A stretch of DNA of 29,051 nt from Treponema sp. (GCA_031255615.1 JAIRSD010000221.1:1-29051), one strand, 5' to 3'; positions 8,147 through 16,436 are shown, counted from the stretch's first letter. The notes: generated by a model not told the origin, from the letters alone. Numbers and translations: made by a program.

Positions 8147-8347
8147 TCAACCGTAGGGCATCAACTGCTTTCTGATAACCTTTACGTTGTCGCTGGAAAG
8201 AATGCCGCTGTGGCGGAGATTCCGCTTTCGTTTGGCCGCCTTCTTGGTAAGGATATGCCGGAGGTTCTGTTTTTTATACTTAACCTTGCCGCTTCCCGTA
8301 AAGGAATACCGTTTGGCCGCGCTTTTCTTGGTCTTCATCTTGGGCAT
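8147..8347 (-). CDS. rpmI: 50S ribosomal protein L35
   Basis: The 66-residue basic product has the full L35 pattern: [20 protein letters not shown], then the [17 protein letters not shown] core and the IRKQLMPYG end. Size and order between infC and rplT are the norm. It begins 16 bases after the infC stop. Confidence 0.98.
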   Translation of the reverse strand: MPKMKTKKSAAKRYSFTGSGKVKYKKQNLRHILTKKAAKRKRNLRHSGILSSDNVKVIRKQLMPYG

Positions 8348-8363
8348 GTTACCGCTCCGTATG

Positions 8364-8882
8364 TTATTTTTTGGACTTGGGGCTTAGCACCATGGACATA
8401 AACCGTCCTTCCATGGCCGGCGGTTTATCCATCACATAATCCCCTTCCACCCGGGCCAAAACATCCTTAAGGACATCCAACCCCAATTCGGTGTGGGCAA
8501 GTTCGCGGCCCCGAAAACGGACCGTTACCTTGACCTTATTCCCTTCCCCCAAAAATTCCCGCACATGCTTGGATTTGAAATCCAGATCATGGTCGTCAAT
8601 CTTCGGCTGCATCCGAATTTCCTTCAGCTTGAGCAGCTTCTGCCTTCTCTTGGAATCCCGGACCTTCTTCTCGTTTTCGAATTTAAATTTGCCGTAATCC
8701 ATGATTTTGACTACCGGCGGGTTAGCCTGGGGGGCCACTTCTACCAGATCAAGGCCGACGCCCCTGGCAATATTAAGGGCATCCAGGGTACTCATAATCC
8801 CCTGCTGTTCCCCCTCATCGCGGATAAGGCGTACCTCCCTTACCCGGATCTGTTCGTTTGTCCTTAAATCCTTATCCGACAA
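8364..8882 (-). CDS. infC: translation initiation factor IF-3
   Basis: The product carries both IF-3 domains: the N-domain ([38 protein letters not shown]), the linker helix and the C-domain ([29 protein letters not shown]). IF-3 keeps the 30S subunit free and proofreads the start codon. I place the start at a TTG (172 residues) because GGAGGAGGT lies just upstream at normal spacing. A further in-frame TTG at 8909 would read through that ribosome site and looks wrong. A non-ATG start is usual for infC and allows IF-3 to limit its own synthesis. It is the first gene of the operon. Confidence 0.96.
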   Translation of the reverse strand: MSDKDLRTNEQIRVREVRLIRDEGEQQGIMSTLDALNIARGVGLDLVEVAPQANPPVVKIMDYGKFKFENEKKVRDSKRRQKLLKLKEIRMQPKIDDHDLDFKSKHVREFLGEGNKVKVTVRFRGRELAHTELGLDVLKDVLARVEGDYVMDKPPAMEGRFMSMVLSPKSKK

Positions 8883-8930
8883 CTGACCTCCTCCACCTCT
8901 ATTGAACAAGAGGGACGGTTATAGGAAGTT

Positions 8931-8960
8931 ATTTTATCAGATTAGGTTCTCCCTTGTCTA
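8931..8960 (-). promoter_or_regulatory. candidate promoter of the infC operon
   Basis: On the minus strand TAGACA (8955-8960) and TAAAAT (8931-8936) each match 5 of 6 sigma70 consensus positions and are 18 bases apart. The leader to the TTG at 8882 would be about 42 bases, too short for a long L20-type regulatory leader ahead of infC. Confidence 0.6.
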
Positions 8961-9001
8961 TGGTCCTTGAGCGGCGAAGCGCCCTATGGTAGGTTTCTGG
9001 G

Positions 9002-9619
9002 ATGAGTCTCTTTTGTTTTCTCTGGCCCCCCCTGCTGTACCTTTTTTGGCGTTCCCTTTCCCCTCCGGGGGAATCCGGCGCCGGCGGGATCTGGGCGCTG
9101 CTCCTGGGAAGCGCGGTCGCCCTGTTTCAGTTTTTTTTCGGGGCCCTGGTAAGGCCGGGGGGCTTTGGTTTTTCCCGCTGGCTTTCCGGCTGCGTCGACG
9201 TGGTTGCCCTGCCGGTCATCGTTCCCCTTCTGGTATATCTGGCCTTGACGGGGTCGAGGATGATTGCCGGGACCGCGGATTTTACCGGATTCGCCCTGCT
9301 CTGGATCATTCCCATGGGAGCCCTGCGGGCGGTAAGCTGGGGTTCAAAGGGAGATCCCATCCTGCTGGTGCTGGCGCCCCTGCTTTGGACCGGCATCGCC
9401 GGGGGAATCCCCTTCCTGGGGAGCGTCGTCATTAAGGGCCCCCTTGCCGCCCGGATTTTCGCGATTCCGGGGATGCTGATTCTGCCCTTCCTGGGGGCCA
9501 CGGTCTACTGGGCTTTTTTTCGTCAGGAACTGAAACTGGGTTTTCCCCTTCTGATCCTGGCCCTTATCCCCCTTTGTGCATCCTGCATCCGCGGGGCCCT
9601 TAACCGTTCTTCGGGCTAG
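9002..9619 (+). CDS. multi-pass membrane protein of unknown function
   Basis: The 205-residue product is almost entirely hydrophobic, with about six predicted membrane helices starting near residues 1, 30, 62, 95, 120 and 180. A re-entrant-looking Gly/Pro-rich stretch is present around 130-160. It has no signal peptide cleavage site and no motif I recognise. The start is the first ATG after a weak TCTGGG site. It is divergent from infC and its 3' end overlaps the convergent dehydrogenase gene by 20 bases. The function is unknown. Confidence 0.7.
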   Translation: MSLFCFLWPPLLYLFWRSLSPPGESGAGGIWALLLGSAVALFQFFFGALVRPGGFGFSRWLSGCVDVVALPVIVPLLVYLALTGSRMIAGTADFTGFALLWIIPMGALRAVSWGSKGDPILLVLAPLLWTGIAGGIPFLGSVVIKGPLAARIFAIPGMLILPFLGATVYWAFFRQELKLGFPLLILALIPLCASCIRGALNRSSG

Positions 9620-11246
9620 GGGAGGAGGGCTGCCCGGCGCAGCGGTGAAGGGTCTTGCGGACCGCCCCTTTCCCTTCCAGCAGTTCCGCGAAAAAGGCTT
9701 CGACCCGTTCCCCCAGCCCCGCCTCGTAAAGGTCAACCGCAAAGATCTTGCTGCTGGAAAGGATATTCTTTAGTTTTCCCGCCCCCGTGCCGGGATCTCC
9801 CAGTTTTACCCCCGCAAGTTCGGCTTGAAGACCGGGAAGCAGGGGGTCCGGGCTGGGGTTGAAGGGATTGCCCTCGTCGTCAAGGCACAGGAGGTAGCGG
9901 CACCAGGCGGCAATGACCAGGGGAATGAGGGTAAGGTTCCGTATGTCAAGGTCCTCCCTGGCGGTATAGAGTTTAATGGTCTCCCCAAAACGGATGCCGA
10001 GTTTTTGGGAGGTGTCGGCGGCGATTCGTTGGGGAGTATCGGGGATATGGGCGTTGGGCAGGCGTTTGGTAAGCACCTCGTCAATAAAACCGGCGGGGCT
10101 GATGATTCGGGGATCGGCGACCACGGGCATCCCTTCGTCGCAGCCTATCTTCCGCGCCAGGGCCGCCAGATCCGGATCCCCCATTTCCGCGGCGATGGAC
10201 TTGAAACCCAGCAGGCAGCCGAATATGGCGAGGGCGGTATGCAGGGGGTTCAGACAGGTGCAGACCTTCATCCGTTCCACCAGGTCAACGGTGTCCCTGT
10301 CGGTGAAGTAAACCCCCGCCTTTTCCAGGGGGGGCCTGCCGTTGGGAAAGCTGTCTTCAATGACCAGGTACTCCGCCTCCTCGGTGTTCACAAAGGGGGC
10401 GGTAACGGAATTTTTCGCGGTTTTTATGATCCCCATGCCCCGGACTGCCGTTTCAAGCTGTTCCTGAACCCGCTCCGACGGGTAGGGGGTTATCTTGTCG
10501 ATCATGCTGAGGGGGAAGGATACGGCGGCGGGGTTGGAAAGCCAGTCCGTAAAACCCCGGTCCACATGGCCCCGGATCCGCCATTCCTCTGCCGTCGCCA
10601 GGATCGCTTCTTTCAACCGATCCCCGTTGTGGGAAAAGTTGTCGGTGCTCAGGAGGGCGATGGGCCTGCCCCCCGCCTGGCAGCGCTCCCAACAGAGGGC
10701 GCAGAGTTTGGTCATGGCGTGGACCGGGGCTCCGGGGCCGGCCTTAAATTCCTCAAGAATATCGGGCCGGAAGCCGCCGTCCAGGGTCCGCAGATCGTGG
10801 CCCTTTTCGGTAATGGAGAGGGACGCCACCTGGAGGCTGGGGGCGCGGAAGATCTCCTTGAGTCTGCCCCAGGAAGCCTCATCGGCGCTGTCGGCGGCGA
10901 GGGCTTCGGCAATGCCGGCGGTTATCTGTTTTTCCAATTCCCCGTTTGCCTTCATCACCACCCGGAGGCTCAGGTTGTCGTGGGGCCGGTAGACCCGTTC
11001 AATAATCTCGTAATCAAAGGGTTCCGCCGCGATGATCCCCGCCGCGGCGCAGCCCGATTCCAGGAGCCGCTGGGACAGGGCGGCGTGGTAGGCCCGGAAA
11101 AGGTTGCCCGAACCGAAGTGTATCCAGACCGGGGATTCCCGTGTGCGCCGCCGGACTTCTTCGATGTCAAAGGAGGGTACGGCGATTCCCGCCCTTTCAA
11201 AGTCCGATTTTTTTTCTTTTAAGCAGGTCCTGGTTAATTCGAGCAT
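9600..11246 (-). CDS. mannitol dehydrogenase family oxidoreductase (fructuronate-reductase-like)
   Basis: The 548-residue product belongs to the polyol-specific long-chain dehydrogenases. An N-terminal Rossmann domain carries IHFGSGNLFRAY and STDNFSHNGDRLKEAI. The C-terminal substrate domain carries KNSVTAPFVNTEEAEYLV and the active-site region K327...LN333xxH336. That region has one residue more between K and N than the K-x4-N-x2-H form I know from mannitol dehydrogenase. Members oxidise mannitol or reduce fructuronate or tagaturonate with NAD(P)H; which applies here cannot be settled. The ATG at 11246 is chosen because GGAGGAGGAAAT lies directly before it, rather than the in-frame codon 99 bases upstream. 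No sugar genes flank it. Confidence 0.9.
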   Translation of the reverse strand: MLELTRTCLKEKKSDFERAGIAVPSFDIEEVRRRTRESPVWIHFGSGNLFRAYHAALSQRLLESGCAAAGIIAAEPFDYEIIERVYRPHDNLSLRVVMKANGELEKQITAGIAEALAADSADEASWGRLKEIFRAPSLQVASLSITEKGHDLRTLDGGFRPDILEEFKAGPGAPVHAMTKLCALCWERCQAGGRPIALLSTDNFSHNGDRLKEAILATAEEWRIRGHVDRGFTDWLSNPAAVSFPLSMIDKITPYPSERVQEQLETAVRGMGIIKTAKNSVTAPFVNTEEAEYLVIEDSFPNGRPPLEKAGVYFTDRDTVDLVERMKVCTCLNPLHTALAIFGCLLGFKSIAAEMGDPDLAALARKIGCDEGMPVVADPRIISPAGFIDEVLTKRLPNAHIPDTPQRIAADTSQKLGIRFGETIKLYTAREDLDIRNLTLIPLVIAAWCRYLLCLDDEGNPFNPSPDPLLPGLQAELAGVKLGDPGTGAGKLKNILSSSKIFAVDLYEAGLGERVEAFFAELLEGKGAVRKTLHRCAGQPSSPSPKNG

Positions 11247-11346
11247 ATTTCCTCCTCCGCGGCCGGTTGTTCGGCGTCGGCGGATCCCCCTTCCCGCGGG
11301 GAATCCTTCTTTCTCCATAGTCAAGGGTCCGGGGCCTTTAGTCAAT

Positions 11347-11384
11347 GGACTCGTTCAATAACCCCGTTGCTTATTGAACAAGCC
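11347..11384 (+). repeat. family C hairpin, copy 2
   Basis: GGACTCGTTCAATAA and TTATTGAACAAGCC are near-complementary arms around CCCCGTTGC. The same unit occurs at 28616-28653 in this orientation and at 15258-15297 inverted. The similarity to the 28.6 kb copy continues past the hairpin (CTTGCGAAAAACCTGGG against CTTGCAAAAAACGCGGG). Two small palindromes follow: AATGCC-GATTT-GGCATT (11415-11431) and GTTTTTGC-GAA-GCAAAAAC (11447-11465). Confidence 0.75.
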
Positions 11385-11483
11385 TTGCGAAAAACCTGGG
11401 GAAGGGGGTGCAGCAATGCCGATTTGGCATTACCGGAGGGGCCTTTGTTTTTGCGAAGCAAAAACCCGGGGGAGGAAAAGCGG

Positions 11484-11593
11484 CGCGGAGCGGACTCCGC
11501 GCAAGGGATAGAAGCGGTATCCTTTTGCCCGGTCCGCCGGGCAAAAGGATTTAAGCGGATAGCCCGGTCCCCGCCGGAGGCGGGGATGCGCCC
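11484..11593 (-). repeat. family B modular hairpin element, copy 2
   Basis: Read on the minus strand: GGGCGCAT, hairpin 1 (CCCCGCC-TCC-GGCGGGG, 11569-11585), CCGGGCTATCCGCT, hairpin 2 (ATCCTTTTGCCC with GGGCAAAAGGAT, 12 bp stem, 11519-11550), CCGCTTCTATCCCTTGCGCG, then hairpin 3 (CGCGGAG-TCCG-CTCCGCG, 11484-11501). Hairpins 2 and 3 differ wholly in sequence from those of the other copies but are perfectly paired. With the family C copy it accounts for most of the gap 11247-11703. Confidence 0.88.
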
Positions 11594-11668
11594 AAAAGAG
11601 ACTCGATAGAGGGCAGGATCCTCTGGTTATGGGGGCGCCCTGGGCCGAGAAAGAAGACAGGAAAGATA

Positions 11669-11697
11669 TTAACATGGAGGGTAAGGCATATTATACT
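11669..11697 (+). promoter_or_regulatory. strong candidate promoter of the TonB-receptor operon
   Basis: TTAACA (11669-11674) and TATACT (11692-11697) are separated by exactly 17 bases, each 5 of 6 to consensus. The -10 box ends six bases before the ATG at 11704, so transcription would begin at or within a base or two of the start codon and give a leaderless mRNA. Confidence 0.6.
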
Positions 11698-11703
11698 TAA
11701 AAG

Positions 11704-14346
11704 ATGTGTTTTCCCTTGGGGCTTTTCCATAGTTTTAGCGCGGGGGAGGGTCGTCTTAGCGTTAGAAGACAAGGCGGGCCTTTGGCCCTCTGTTTGGCCC
11801 TCCTGATCTGCGGGGTCCCGCTCCTCCAGGCCCGGGAGGTGGCCGTTACTGTTCTGGACGGGGATCTGGAGATCCCCCTGGAAGGGGCGGAAATTCGTTC
11901 TTTTGACGGGAATCTTTACCAGGGGGACGGGGAGGGGAAGGTTTTATTAACGGTCCCCGACGACCGGGCGGTGACGGTTCAGGGCCTTTATCCGGGTTAC
12001 ACGACGGGGCGGCTGCTTATTGAACCGGGGAGGGACGCATACACCCTGGAGCTTAGCCTCGCCGGGCTTCTGGAAACCGGGGGGCTGGTCCTGGAGGAAA
12101 GCCGGATGGAGGAATCCGGGGGCAGGGCGGGCCGGAGCGTGGTTTTAGAGGAGAGGGAGATCCGCCGCACCGGGGAAATTGGTATTATCGAGGATGTGAT
12201 GACCTCGGTTAAACTGCTTCCGGGGGTTGGGTATTCGGGGCTTTTCAACGCCATGCCCAGCATCAGGGGAGGGCAGCCGGGGGATCTGACGGCCGCCATG
12301 AACGGTTTTTATATCGAGAATCCCTACCACTGGGGCGGGGGATTCTCGATCTTCGATCCGAAAATGGTCGAAAACGCCCGGCTTTCCCACGGGGTCTTTT
12401 CCACCCGTTACGGCCATACTATTTCCGGGCTCCTTGACATTACGGTGAAAAAGCCTTCCGCCAGGGATATGGAATATGAGGCGGGGGTTTCCACCAGCGC
12501 GGCAAACGTCAACCTTTCCTTCCCCCTCGGCGCGAAGGGCGGGGTGATGGCTATGGGAAAGGTGACCTACTACGATCCCGTGATCTGGCTTTTTCAGGGA
12601 ATATCCAGGGCGGCGGACCTGGAGGTCCTGAAGCCGGTGGAGGCGATCTCCACCGCCCCCTACATCCGCAGTACCGCCTTGACCGCCAATTACCGTTTCA
12701 CCGACGCTCTGGAAATGGGTTTTACCGGATTCTTCGGGGCCGACGGGGCGGCGGCGGATTACCGGGGAAACGGGGAGGGCCCCGCGGAGGGGAGTACGAG
12801 CGATATGGAGATGGCGGGGAGCTGGATCAACTACCAGGGATTCGGCCTGGCGGATCTTACCTTTAATCCCCGGAACGATATGGTTTTTAAGGCGGGCCTG
12901 GGAACCGGTTACAGCCGGACCGAAATGGACGGCCGCATGGTCTATTCGGTAAGGGATATTCCCTTTAACGGGGCGAAGTATCTCGACGGGACTCCGATTA
13001 CCGGGACCTTTGATTTTTATGACCGGGAGCTGGTTTTTTCATCCTCCGATTCTGTCAATGTCCAGGGAAGGGCGGATGTTGACTGGGACCTGGGCCGCGG
13101 TTTCCTGGCCGCCATGGGAATCCAGGAATTCTACTCCCGGCAGGGGGCGGAGACCAGCCTTTCCATCCGCTCGGAGCTGCCGAGTTCCGTCTATGCCTTT
13201 ACCCATCCCGGCTACGTTCGACGCACCGACTATGTAAATTATTACCGTCCCTATATGGTGGATGGGGAAGACAGCGATAGTTTGACCAGTTCCGGTTATA
13301 TCCTGGGAGAATACAAAAGCCCCGGCGGCCGTTTTGGAGCGGAGCTGGGCTTTCGGCTGGATCACTGGTACTTTGCGGGGGACGGTTTTTCCGCCGCCGG
13401 GGAGCCCGCGTTTTCCCCCCGGCTCAACCTGGATGTTGTGGTTCTGGAACACCGGGGGCCCTTCAATTCCGTATCCCTTACCGCGGGGACGGGGCTTTTT
13501 TCCTCGGCCAACAATGTGTTTTCCACCCTGCGGGGCAGCGATATGAACGGTGATTTTGCCCTTAAGCCAAACCGGTCTTTTACCAGCCTGGGAGGGGTTA
13601 AGGCGGAATTGTCCCAGGGTATAAGCATCGATATAGAAGGATACTACAAGCATGTTTTTGACCGGACCTATGTGTTTGTAAGCGCCGATTCCCTCCAGCG
13701 GCATTTCAATTTTAACGGGGAAGGGCGGATTTGGGGGTTTGATATACTGCTGAAAAAATCCCGGGGCCGTTATCTGGACGGTTGGATAAGCTATTCGTTT
13801 AACAGCGCCGAATACCGGGAACCGGATGTCCCCGGCAATCCCAATCTGTTCTACAGCGTTACCAACTCGGTTTCCAATGATTGGTACTATCCTTCTTTCC
13901 ACCGTTTTCACGTCCTTAATCTGATTCTTAATGTCAGGCCCCGGGAAAATTTCGCCCTTACCGCCCGATTCGGCCTTGCCAGCGGGGTTCCCCTTTCCAC
14001 CGTGGTGACGGGCAGGCAGCCCTATTCGGTGGAAGTGCTGGATGAACTCGGAAATTCGATCAATGTCATCCAGAAGTGGAAACAGCTTGTCGCCAGGGAT
14101 AATAGCAATAGGGTTTCCGTTTCCATTCCCATGGATATTAAATTTTCGATTTTTAATTATAAAACCAACGGCAAGGCCCATCAGGAATTTTATGTGGCGA
14201 TAGAAAATGTTCTTTCCCTGGTCCACACTCCCAAGGGGAATACCACCTTCAACCCCTATACCGGGGAGGAGAATATGGGGAGTATGGCGGCGTCCTATGA
14301 CATTCCCGTGCCGGTCCCGTCCTTTGGTTTTAAGTGGAGTTACTAA
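11704..14346 (+). CDS. TonB-dependent receptor-like outer-membrane protein
   Basis: This 880-residue protein has a signal segment (GGPLALCLALLICGVPLLQA, cleavage near REV). A carboxypeptidase-regulatory-like beta domain follows (about 40-115: VAVTVLDGDLEIPLEGAEI, GYTTGRLLIEPG), then a plug domain (about 150-260: PGVGYSGLFNAMPSIRGGQ, AAMNGFYIENPYHWGG, FSTRYGHTISGLLDI). The remaining 600 residues alternate aromatic and polar residues as a 22-strand barrel does and end in FGFKWSY, a typical aromatic C-terminus. It should bind a substrate outside and import it using TonB. The substrate is unknown. The energising genes exbB, exbD and tonB lie downstream. The start has no ribosome site, consistent with a leaderless message; a downstream start is not excluded. 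Confidence 0.9.
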   Translation: MCFPLGLFHSFSAGEGRLSVRRQGGPLALCLALLICGVPLLQAREVAVTVLDGDLEIPLEGAEIRSFDGNLYQGDGEGKVLLTVPDDRAVTVQGLYPGYTTGRLLIEPGRDAYTLELSLAGLLETGGLVLEESRMEESGGRAGRSVVLEEREIRRTGEIGIIEDVMTSVKLLPGVGYSGLFNAMPSIRGGQPGDLTAAMNGFYIENPYHWGGGFSIFDPKMVENARLSHGVFSTRYGHTISGLLDITVKKPSARDMEYEAGVSTSAANVNLSFPLGAKGGVMAMGKVTYYDPVIWLFQGISRAADLEVLKPVEAISTAPYIRSTALTANYRFTDALEMGFTGFFGADGAAADYRGNGEGPAEGSTSDMEMAGSWINYQGFGLADLTFNPRNDMVFKAGLGTGYSRTEMDGRMVYSVRDIPFNGAKYLDGTPITGTFDFYDRELVFSSSDSVNVQGRADVDWDLGRGFLAAMGIQEFYSRQGAETSLSIRSELPSSVYAFTHPGYVRRTDYVNYYRPYMVDGEDSDSLTSSGYILGEYKSPGGRFGAELGFRLDHWYFAGDGFSAAGEPAFSPRLNLDVVVLEHRGPFNSVSLTAGTGLFSSANNVFSTLRGSDMNGDFALKPNRSFTSLGGVKAELSQGISIDIEGYYKHVFDRTYVFVSADSLQRHFNFNGEGRIWGFDILLKKSRGRYLDGWISYSFNSAEYREPDVPGNPNLFYSVTNSVSNDWYYPSFHRFHVLNLILNVRPRENFALTARFGLASGVPLSTVVTGRQPYSVEVLDELGNSINVIQKWKQLVARDNSNRVSVSIPMDIKFSIFNYKTNGKAHQEFYVAIENVLSLVHTPKGNTTFNPYTGEENMGSMAASYDIPVPVPSFGFKWSY

Positions 14347-14348
14347 AC

Positions 14349-15212
14349 ATGAGCTCTTTATTGCCGGTCCGCCCGGCGGCGGTGGCGGCGGCGTCCGCGG
14401 TGCTGCTGCTCTTTTCCGGCTGCCTGTCGGCGGCGGAAGGGGCGGGGAAGTTCCTGGAAAGAAGGTTTGATCGTCCGGCACGCCGGTACCGCAGCCCCCA
14501 ATCGGTCCCCCGGGGCCGGGGATACCAGGTTCTGGAGCGGGCGGACGGGGGCGGGCTTGATATCCTTATTGAGGCGGTTCCGGCTGTTACCCTGAAGGCA
14601 TCCCCGCCGGAAAGGGGCGGGGCCTTCTCCCTGAGGTCCCTGGAATACCTGGGGGGAAATTCCCTGGGCTGGGTGGAATTCAGCATGGCCCTGTCGGGCG
14701 GGGGGTCCTTTATCCCCCGGGGCGGCGGCGACTTTGATCTGCGCCTTAGCCTCTCCCCGGAACCGGGGCCGATCACCGGGGGGGAGATCAAGCGGGAGGG
14801 AACCAGGCTTTTCGGGGAGGACGCCCTGCGGGCCCTTCATAACCGTTACGAGCGGATCCAGGCCCTGGCCGAATGGATGGGGGGGCAGGACGCGCCGCGG
14901 GAGGCCGCCGGCGGGCTTGAGGATTTCGACGCCTACTGGAAGGTCCTGCTTCTGCCCGAACTGGTTCCCGCGAAAAAACGGCCCCCCGCTTATAGCGCTG
15001 CACCGGACGGCCCCTGGGCAACGGCGGAACAGGTCAGGTGGCATACCGCATATACGGAAGGGATACTGCCGGAAGAACTGCGGCCTCTGCGGGATTCGGG
15101 GACTCTGAAACGGGATTGGGAAGAAAGCCGCGACTGGATCTTCCTGGTCTACGCCTGGGATCGTATTTTTTCCGCCCTGGAAGCGCCGGCCGCGGTGCTG
15201 CAAAGAAAATAG
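14349..15212 (+). CDS. lipoprotein of unknown function in the TonB operon
   Basis: The 287-residue product starts with a lipoprotein signal (VAAASAVLLLFSGC, lipidated Cys at 25). It has a glycine-rich beta-like middle (VEFSMALSGGGSF, FDLRLSLSPEPG) and a helical, Trp-rich C-terminal half (YERIQALAEWMGG, EESRDWIFLVYAWDRIF). I do not recognise the family. TGGAG lies nine bases before this ATG; an in-frame ATG 15 bases upstream overlaps the receptor stop and is less likely. Its place between receptor and ExbB suggests a receptor partner or substrate-binding surface protein; this is inferred from position. Confidence 0.75.
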   Translation: MSSLLPVRPAAVAAASAVLLLFSGCLSAAEGAGKFLERRFDRPARRYRSPQSVPRGRGYQVLERADGGGLDILIEAVPAVTLKASPPERGGAFSLRSLEYLGGNSLGWVEFSMALSGGGSFIPRGGGDFDLRLSLSPEPGPITGGEIKREGTRLFGEDALRALHNRYERIQALAEWMGGQDAPREAAGGLEDFDAYWKVLLLPELVPAKKRPPAYSAAPDGPWATAEQVRWHTAYTEGILPEELRPLRDSGTLKRDWEESRDWIFLVYAWDRIFSALEAPAAVLQRK

Positions 15213-15216
15213 GGTT

Positions 15217-15297
15217 GTTCGGAAACTGAAGTTTCCGAACGGCGGCCGTATAAAAATGGACTTGCTTAATAAGCGGCCGGGGTTATTGAACGGGTCC
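15217..15297 (-). repeat. composite family C-D repeat, copy 1
   Basis: A perfect 10 bp stem GTTCGGAAAC-TGAA-GTTTCCGAAC (15217-15240) is followed 17 bases later by an inverted family C hairpin (15258-15297, GGACTTGCTTAATAA ... TTATTGAACGGGTCC). Read on the minus strand, C precedes D, the same order as at 28616-28741. The pair sits inside the TonB operon, between the lipoprotein gene and exbB. Without a T tract it is not a normal terminator, but it could process or attenuate the message. Confidence 0.75.
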
Positions 15298-15332
15298 GAT
15301 GAAAGCCCCAAAGGGCAAAGGAAGACGCAGCG

Positions 15333-16010
15333 ATGGAGACCAATTCTTTTTCCCTGCTGGAGCTGTTTCGTATGGGGGGGGTGTTCATGTGGCCCCTCCT
15401 TTTATTCTCCGTGGCGGTGATCGCCATTTCTCTGGAGCGGGCTGTTTACCTGGGCTACCATAATCTGCGGATGGACGATCTGGGGGCGGCCCTTTCCGCC
15501 TATATCAAGGAGGGGGATCTGGACCAGGGCCGGGAATATTTGGGGCCCCTGATAAAACGACGCATGGGGGCCCGGATACTCCTTACCCTCATTGACCGGG
15601 CCAGTCTGGGGGAACACCGTATGGAACGGGCGGTGGAAACCCAGGCCCTTTCCTGCGTAAATTCCCTGGAGAACGGCCTTAACTTCCTTACCGCCCTGGG
15701 TTCCCTTTCCCCCTTAACGGGGTTTCTGGGGACCGTTTCGGGGATGATTGGGGCCTTTAAATCCATCGCCGAGGCTACGGAGGTAAACGCCCAGATCGTG
15801 GCAAACGGCATCTACGAGGCCCTGATTACCACGGTCTTCGGCCTTATCATCGCCATTATTGCCATGGTCTTCCATTCGATTTTTTCCCATATCGTGGATA
15901 AATTCTCGGCGGATGTTGAGCAGGTCTGTTCCGAGCTGATCACCGAGATGACGGTCCCCCGGACCTTGCGGGGCCAATTCCGGGAAATGCGGATCCACGA
16001 TGACCATTAG
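15333..16010 (+). CDS. exbB: ExbB/TolQ/MotA-type proton channel subunit
   Basis: The 225-residue product has the ExbB layout. One N-terminal membrane helix (about 14-35, GGVFMWPLLLFSVAVIAISLE) is followed by a cytoplasmic loop. Two further helices start about 118 and 155, carrying the conserved GSLSPLTGFLGTVSGMIGAF and EALITTVFGLIIAIIAM motifs. It forms the inner-membrane channel that converts proton flow into TonB motion. GGAAG precedes the ATG. It overlaps exbD by 11 bases. Gene order with receptor and tonB favours ExbB over TolQ or MotA. Confidence 0.93.
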   Translation: METNSFSLLELFRMGGVFMWPLLLFSVAVIAISLERAVYLGYHNLRMDDLGAALSAYIKEGDLDQGREYLGPLIKRRMGARILLTLIDRASLGEHRMERAVETQALSCVNSLENGLNFLTALGSLSPLTGFLGTVSGMIGAFKSIAEATEVNAQIVANGIYEALITTVFGLIIAIIAMVFHSIFSHIVDKFSADVEQVCSELITEMTVPRTLRGQFREMRIHDDH

Positions 16011-16410
16011 GCAGCGAAAGAGAAGGGGCATCGGAGAGTCCGGGGCTTCCAGCGATCTCGCCTTCCTTCTTATCGTTTACTTTATCGTGATTGCGGGGTT
16101 TAACGTCAACAAGGGTTTTCTTTTAACCCTGCCGGCCAAGGATTCCCAGCGGGTCATACAGCAGAATGAACTGCTGCGTTTCAGCCTGGACAGCGGGGGA
16201 ACCATTTTTTTCCAGGGGGCCCCCTGCGATTTTCCCGCCGCGGAACGGGAGATCCGCGCCAAGCTGGCTTCTTATCCCAACACGGCCCTGCTCCTTACCG
16301 TGGATCCCCAAAGTCCCTGGCAGGCCCTGGTCTCCTTTGTGGAACTAGCCCAGGATCTTGAGGTAGATTCTTTTTCCTTTGTCATGGCGCCGTCGGGGGA
16401 GAATCCATGA
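16000..16410 (+). CDS. exbD: ExbD/TolR-type protein, first copy
   Basis: The 136-residue product has a basic N-terminus (TIRQRKRRG) and one membrane helix with the required acidic residue in SSDLAFLLIVYFIVIAGF. A periplasmic domain ends in FVELAQDLEVDSFSFV, typical of ExbD. ExbD helices carry the proton-accepting Asp inside the ExbB pentamer. It overlaps exbB by 11 bases and is followed by a second, diverged exbD. The two may form a heterodimer; that is an inference. Confidence 0.9.
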   Translation: MTIRQRKRRGIGESGASSDLAFLLIVYFIVIAGFNVNKGFLLTLPAKDSQRVIQQNELLRFSLDSGGTIFFQGAPCDFPAAEREIRAKLASYPNTALLLTVDPQSPWQALVSFVELAQDLEVDSFSFVMAPSGENP

Positions 16411-16436
16411 AATTCCGCCGGGGGGAACCTTCGTGA
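16407..16436 (+). other. possible nine-codon leader ORF between the two exbD genes
   Basis: ATGA at 16407 overlaps the first exbD stop. It opens a frame encoding MKFRRGEPS that ends in a TGA overlapping the GTG start of the second exbD (GTGA). The peptide start resembles the MKLRRR start of that gene. It may be a stop-start coupling relay or a remnant of an older start codon. Confidence 0.3.

Noticed and set aside
8883..8909. Longer infC starting at an upstream TTG
   Set aside because: The added codons translate the ribosome-binding site itself, and their start falls in sequence resembling part of the family C repeat.
8364..8960. L20-type autoregulatory leader before infC
   Set aside because: The candidate promoter leaves only about 42 bases of leader, too short for the known long leader structure, and no matching fold is seen.
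9825..11222. 465-codon open frame on the plus strand
   Set aside because: It is antisense to the mannitol-dehydrogenase-family gene, which has clear conserved motifs and a strong ribosome site; the plus-strand product has none.
11347..11593. Insertion sequence remnant
   Set aside because: There are many palindromes but no transposase fragment in any frame and no clear target duplication, so I call repeats only.
13039..14481. 480-codon open frame on the minus strand
   Set aside because: It is a shadow of the TonB-receptor barrel and lipoprotein start, glycine/proline/lysine rich with no recognisable domain.
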